A stretch of DNA of 64,000 nucleotides from Ectobacillus funiculus. Lineage in GTDB: Bacteria > Bacillota > Bacilli > Bacillales > Bacillaceae_G. A model generated the notes under the pieces. The model ran no database searches. It was not told the origin of the DNA and worked only from the letters and a program-made list of their open reading frames with translations. The translations under genes were made by a program, and so were the position numbers. Where the stretch lies: contig NZ_SCFM01000002.1 in NCBI RefSeq assembly GCF_004138295.1, positions 186,001 to 250,000 on the forward strand, in the 5' to 3' direction. Of this stretch, positions 60,865-64,000 are shown piece by piece (the first letter of the stretch is position 1; the number at the start of each line of letters is the position of its first letter).

Positions 60865-61644
60865 TTGAAACAAGTTATAGTTCCATTAAATGCTTACAAA
60901 GCAGAAAGAATGACAGAGCTAGAACAGGAGGAGCTGATTTCCGCTATTGCGAAAGCAGGTGCAGATGGAGTAGAAATTCGTCGTGAGCTATTGCCGCTCG
61001 AGACACTTTCTTTTTCTAAGTTAGGACGGCATATTCGCTTCCAAAACTTATTTTCCATCTATTCTGCACCAATTGAATTGTGGAAGGAGGCTGGACAGTT
61101 TAATCATCACCTTGTAACGCTGGCATTGCATGAAGCAAAGGAACTCGGTGCAAATATGATTAAATTTCCACTGGGGCATTTTCAAAGTGGAATCTCTTGT
61201 CTGCAGGAGTTAAGCGAGGCATGGGAAGAAGAATATGCTGCATGCGTGCTGCTTGTGGAAAATGACCAGACAGAGCATGGCGGGAATATGAAACGCTTGA
61301 AAGCCTTTTTTGAAAACGCTGCTGCTTCTCATGTACCTGTAAAAATGACATTTGATGTTGGAAATTGGGCGTACACAGGGGAAGACGTATACGAAGCATT
61401 AGAACAATTACGTCCTTACACAGTGTATGTGCATTTGAAGCACGTGGAGAAAAAGGACGGATCATTCATAACGTTGCCTTTGCCATTTGATATGGATGCA
61501 GCGTGGAGAACAGTCTTAGCTCAGTTTCCTAACAACGTTTTGACAGCGTTGGAATTTCCGCTTGCATCTGGGGAGATGACGAAGTGCTATGTAAATACGA
61601 TAAAAGAACAAGAGAGTAAGGTGAAGCAATATGACAAAGCTTGA
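60865..61644 (+). CDS. Sugar phosphate isomerase/epimerase family protein
   Basis: A 259-residue TIM-barrel protein of the xylose isomerase-like family. Probable metal ligands: Glu in LLVENDQTEHGG, Asp in MTFDVGNWAY, His in YVHLKHVEKKDG and Glu in ALEFPLASGE. The start is TTG 60865 after AAGGAGGG. First gene of an operon with the kinase (14-bp overlap) and a hexuronate-type transporter, suggesting action on a sugar acid before phosphorylation. Confidence 0.8.
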   Translation: MKQVIVPLNAYKAERMTELEQEELISAIAKAGADGVEIRRELLPLETLSFSKLGRHIRFQNLFSIYSAPIELWKEAGQFNHHLVTLALHEAKELGANMIKFPLGHFQSGISCLQELSEAWEEEYAACVLLVENDQTEHGGNMKRLKAFFENAAASHVPVKMTFDVGNWAYTGEDVYEALEQLRPYTVYVHLKHVEKKDGSFITLPLPFDMDAAWRTVLAQFPNNVLTALEFPLASGEMTKCYVNTIKEQESKVKQYDKA

Positions 61645-62590
61645 TGTAGTAACATTTGGCGAAGCAATGACAATGTTTATTGCTAATGAAGTAGGGTCAT
61701 TGCATAATGTGCAGCAGTATACTAGGTCACTGGCTGGAGCTGAGACGAATACAGCAATTGGATTTTCCAGATTAGGGCTGCAAGCTGGCTGGGTTAGTAA
61801 GGTAGGGGATGACGCTTTTGGAAAATACATCGCGCAAGCTTTGCAGAAGGAATGTGTTAATATTGAACAAGTTTTAGTTGATTCCCGCTTCCCAACCGGT
61901 TTTCAGCTAAAATCAAAGGTAACAGCGGGAGACCCGGAGGTACAGTATTTTAGAAAGGGCTCCGCAGCGAGTTACTTAAGCGTTGATGATTTTAATGAAG
62001 AGTATTTCTTGTCAGCAAGACATTTGCATATGTCAGGTATTCCGTTAGCGATTTCGGTCCACACGAGGGAATTTGCCAATCATGCACTTCGTTTTATGAA
62101 GAAGGCAGGAAAAACGGTTTCCTTTGATCCGAATTTGCGACCGTCTTTATGGAATTCAAAAGAAGAGATGATTCAGGTTACGAACGAAATTGCTTTCCAA
62201 AGCGATTATGTGCTTCCAGGCATTGCGGAGGGAAGGATTTTAACAGGACATGAGAGGCCAGAAGATATTGCGGCATTTTATTTGGAGCAGGGGGTAAAGC
62301 TGGTCGTGATTAAGCTTGGTGAGAAGGGAGCATTTTATCAAACAGCGCAGAAAAAAGGTATGGTAGCTGGTTATAAAGTAGAGCATGTTATTGATACAGT
62401 CGGTGCCGGTGATGGCTTTGCTGTAGGAGTTGTTAGCGCTTTATTGGAAGGGTTTTCGGCAGAGGAATCTGTTGTGCGCGGGAACGCGATTGGCGCACTT
62501 GCAGTTCAGTCGGCGGGGGACAGTGACGGTTATCCGAATCGGGAGAGATTAGAGGGATTTATAAACCAAATTTTAACAGGGGTGAGATAA
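61631..62590 (+). CDS. kdgK: 2-dehydro-3-deoxygluconokinase (PfkB family)
   Basis: A 319-residue PfkB kinase phosphorylating 2-keto-3-deoxygluconate to KDPG. Motifs: DVVTFGEAMTMFIANEVGSL, LAGAETNTAIGFSRLGLQAG, VSFDPNLRPSLW and the catalytic DTVGAGDGFAVGVVSALLEG. AAGGTGAAG precedes the ATG. The overlap with the upstream gene and the two-base gap to the transporter show a tight operon. No KDPG aldolase is present in the window. Confidence 0.88.
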   Translation: MTKLDVVTFGEAMTMFIANEVGSLHNVQQYTRSLAGAETNTAIGFSRLGLQAGWVSKVGDDAFGKYIAQALQKECVNIEQVLVDSRFPTGFQLKSKVTAGDPEVQYFRKGSAASYLSVDDFNEEYFLSARHLHMSGIPLAISVHTREFANHALRFMKKAGKTVSFDPNLRPSLWNSKEEMIQVTNEIAFQSDYVLPGIAEGRILTGHERPEDIAAFYLEQGVKLVVIKLGEKGAFYQTAQKKGMVAGYKVEHVIDTVGAGDGFAVGVVSALLEGFSAEESVVRGNAIGALAVQSAGDSDGYPNRERLEGFINQILTGVR

Positions 62591-62591
62591 T

Positions 62592-63872
62592 ATGCAAAAT
62601 ACAATTGCAAAATCACGTTGGTATCGTTTGATTCCAGTCGTTTTTATCACATACAGCTTAGCTTATCTAGACCGTGCAAATTACGGCTTTGGAGCTGCGG
62701 CTGGTTTGGCGAAGGATTTGCATATTACGGCTTCTATGTCCTCGCTCCTTGGATCGTTATTTTTCTTAGGTTACTTCTTTTTCCAAATTCCCGGCGCTCA
62801 TTATGCAGAAAATAAAAGCGCAAAAAAGCTGGTTTTCTGGTCTTTACTTCTTTGGGGTGGTTTGGCTACTGCAACTGGCATGATCAGTGACGTGAAATGG
62901 CTTATGGTTATCCGTTTTGCATTAGGTGTTGTGGAAAGTGCTGTTATGCCTTCAATGCTTGTATTCCTAAGCCATTGGTTTACGAAAGCAGAGCGATCTC
63001 GCGCAAATACATTTTTAATTTTGGGAAATCCGGTAACAGTATTATGGATGTCTATTGTATCAGGCTATTTAGTTGAGTCTGTAGGATGGAGATGGATGTT
63101 TATCCTTGAGGGACTGCCAGCTGTACTTTGGGCATTCATTTGGTGGAAAGTTGTAAATGATAAGCCGAAGGAAGCGAAATGGTTAACAGATAGAGAAAAA
63201 CAACAGCTGCAGGAGCAAATGGAGCAAGAACAACAAGGCTTAAAACCTGTAAAAAACTATATGGAAGCATTTAAGTCAAAAACAGTTATTTTGCTCAGTT
63301 TGCAATATGCGTTATGGAGCATCGGTGTATATGGATTCGTGATGTGGCTGCCTTCTATTATTAAAGCAGCGCCTGATATGGATATTGTGAAAACCGGCTG
63401 GCTCTCATCAGTACCGTACCTATTAGCAGTTATTTTAATGTTAGTAAGCTCTCATTTTTCTGATAAAACATTAAATCGTTCCGGTTTTGTTTGGACATTC
63501 CTTTTCATTGGTGCTTTGGCATTTTCGGCATCGTATCTTGTTGGAACAAGTAACTTCTGGCTGTCTTTCATTCTTCTTGTTATTGCAGGCGGAGCTATGT
63601 ATGCGCCATACGGACCATTCTTTGCGATTATTCCAGAGATTCTGCCGCGTAATGTAGCAGGTGGAGCGATGGCTTTAATTAATAGTATGGGAGCTTTAGG
63701 ATCGTTTGCAGGATCATATATTGTAGGATATTTAAATGGAGCAACAGGCGGATTTGGTGCCTCTTATATGTTTATGGCAGCTTCCTTATTCCTTTCATCC
63801 CTCTTAACCATTATTGCAGTAAAAGGATCTGGTGCAGCAAAAGCGAAAAAAACAACAGAAAAAAGTGCTTGA
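62592..63872 (+). CDS. MFS sugar-acid transporter (ACS family)
   Basis: A 426-residue anion:cation symporter of the hexuronate/glucarate/tartrate group with 12 helices. Helix 1 YSLAYLDRANYGFGAAAGLA, helix 2 region FFLGYFFFQIPGAHYAENKS and GWRWMFILEGLPAVLWAFIW are typical. With kdgK it would import an aldohexonate, hexuronate or KDG. GGGGTGAG precedes the ATG. The stop lies within a GTGCTTG/CAAGCAC hairpin that lacks a T tail. Confidence 0.9.
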   Translation: MQNTIAKSRWYRLIPVVFITYSLAYLDRANYGFGAAAGLAKDLHITASMSSLLGSLFFLGYFFFQIPGAHYAENKSAKKLVFWSLLLWGGLATATGMISDVKWLMVIRFALGVVESAVMPSMLVFLSHWFTKAERSRANTFLILGNPVTVLWMSIVSGYLVESVGWRWMFILEGLPAVLWAFIWWKVVNDKPKEAKWLTDREKQQLQEQMEQEQQGLKPVKNYMEAFKSKTVILLSLQYALWSIGVYGFVMWLPSIIKAAPDMDIVKTGWLSSVPYLLAVILMLVSSHFSDKTLNRSGFVWTFLFIGALAFSASYLVGTSNFWLSFILLVIAGGAMYAPYGPFFAIIPEILPRNVAGGAMALINSMGALGSFAGSYIVGYLNGATGGFGASYMFMAASLFLSSLLTIIAVKGSGAAKAKKTTEKSA

Positions 63873-63965
63873 TGAACCGGCATTCACCAAGCACCAAAAT
63901 AAATAAAACATTACCTAACTAGTATTATACTACAAAGTATTGACTATGGCATAGAAGTATCTTCA

Positions 63966-64000
63966 CATCTTTGAGCATCTATGGCAGATGTTCAAAGATG
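63966..64000 (+). terminator. Hairpin at the window end
   Basis: CATCTTTGA...CATCT / AGATG...TCAAAGATG around a five-base loop. The T tail, if any, lies beyond the window. Probably the kdg operon terminator. Confidence 0.6.

Noticed and set aside
1-64000. CRISPR arrays, prophage, intact insertion sequences, rRNA, riboswitches
   Set aside because: No regularly spaced repeats, integrase, capsid or transposase genes, rRNA segments, or T-box/riboswitch signatures were found on either strand.

Overview
The window comes from an AT-rich, endospore-forming member of the Bacillaceae (Bacillus in the broad sense). The grounds are a GerA-type spore germinant-receptor operon, a Spo0E-like phosphatase, an IDEAL-domain protein, a UgtP-type glycolipid synthase, strong AGGAGG-type ribosome-binding sites with several TTG/GTG starts, and CcpA-type cre sites. 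The species cannot be fixed from the sequence alone. There is no phage, CRISPR array, rRNA or intact tRNA.

Layout. 1-3.9 kb: germinant-receptor operon in the order A (cut by the window edge), C, B, with a small D-like membrane gene converging on it. 4-6.3 kb: LysR regulator divergent from a bicupin dioxygenase-like gene, then a DUF1450 protein. 6.6-12.4 kb: glycolate/2-hydroxyacid module (CdaR-type regulator, glcD, glcF, lactate/glycolate permease with a cre site). 13-19 kb: ribokinase, quinone-oxidoreductase-like enzyme, heterodimeric ABC exporter. 19-24.4 kb: HxlR/MFS divergent pair with clustered palindromes, K+-channel-like protein, XRE-cupin/aminotransferase divergent pair. 24.8-32.6 kb: Spo0E-like protein, a PAS-GGDEF-EAL protein, small membrane and coiled-coil proteins, a gamma-carbonic anhydrase of the Cam type, a broken patatin gene, and an HPr-like protein lacking both phosphorylation sites. 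33.4-39.4 kb: a polyol/sugar locus (isomerase, Gfo/Idh/MocA dehydrogenase, IolT-like transporter) followed by a frameshifted LacI regulator and a deleted sugar-binding protein. 39.9-48 kb: DUF4317, histidine-kinase fragment, amino-acid permease, LysE exporter, then many small orphan genes, including a stay-green homologue. 48-57.3 kb: DUF421 pair, ugtP, two-component system, M23 peptidase, CPA2 antiporter, tRNA-Asn fragment, EIIA-Glc with an attenuator-like leader. 57.4-60.6 kb: MFS and EamA exporters with a divergent LysR. 60.8-63.9 kb: 2-keto-3-deoxygluconate operon with promoter and operators visible.

The most unusual signal is a dispersed element of about 130 bp (five full-length or nearly full-length copies, plus truncated copies and remnants, at 6.4, 15.2, 21.1, 27.6, 31.7, 43.8, 43.9, 49.1, 52.8 and 54.3 kb, perhaps 60.6 kb). 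Its copies share an outer stem whose two sides change together, a loop segment able to pair with a segment just 3' of the stem (an H-type pseudoknot), and a terminator-like hairpin with a T tail. Nearly all copies lie just 3' of a gene and point the same way, and some supply the stop codon or last residues of neighbouring proteins. It behaves like a mobile, structured 3'-end RNA module; whether it has been named before cannot be decided here.
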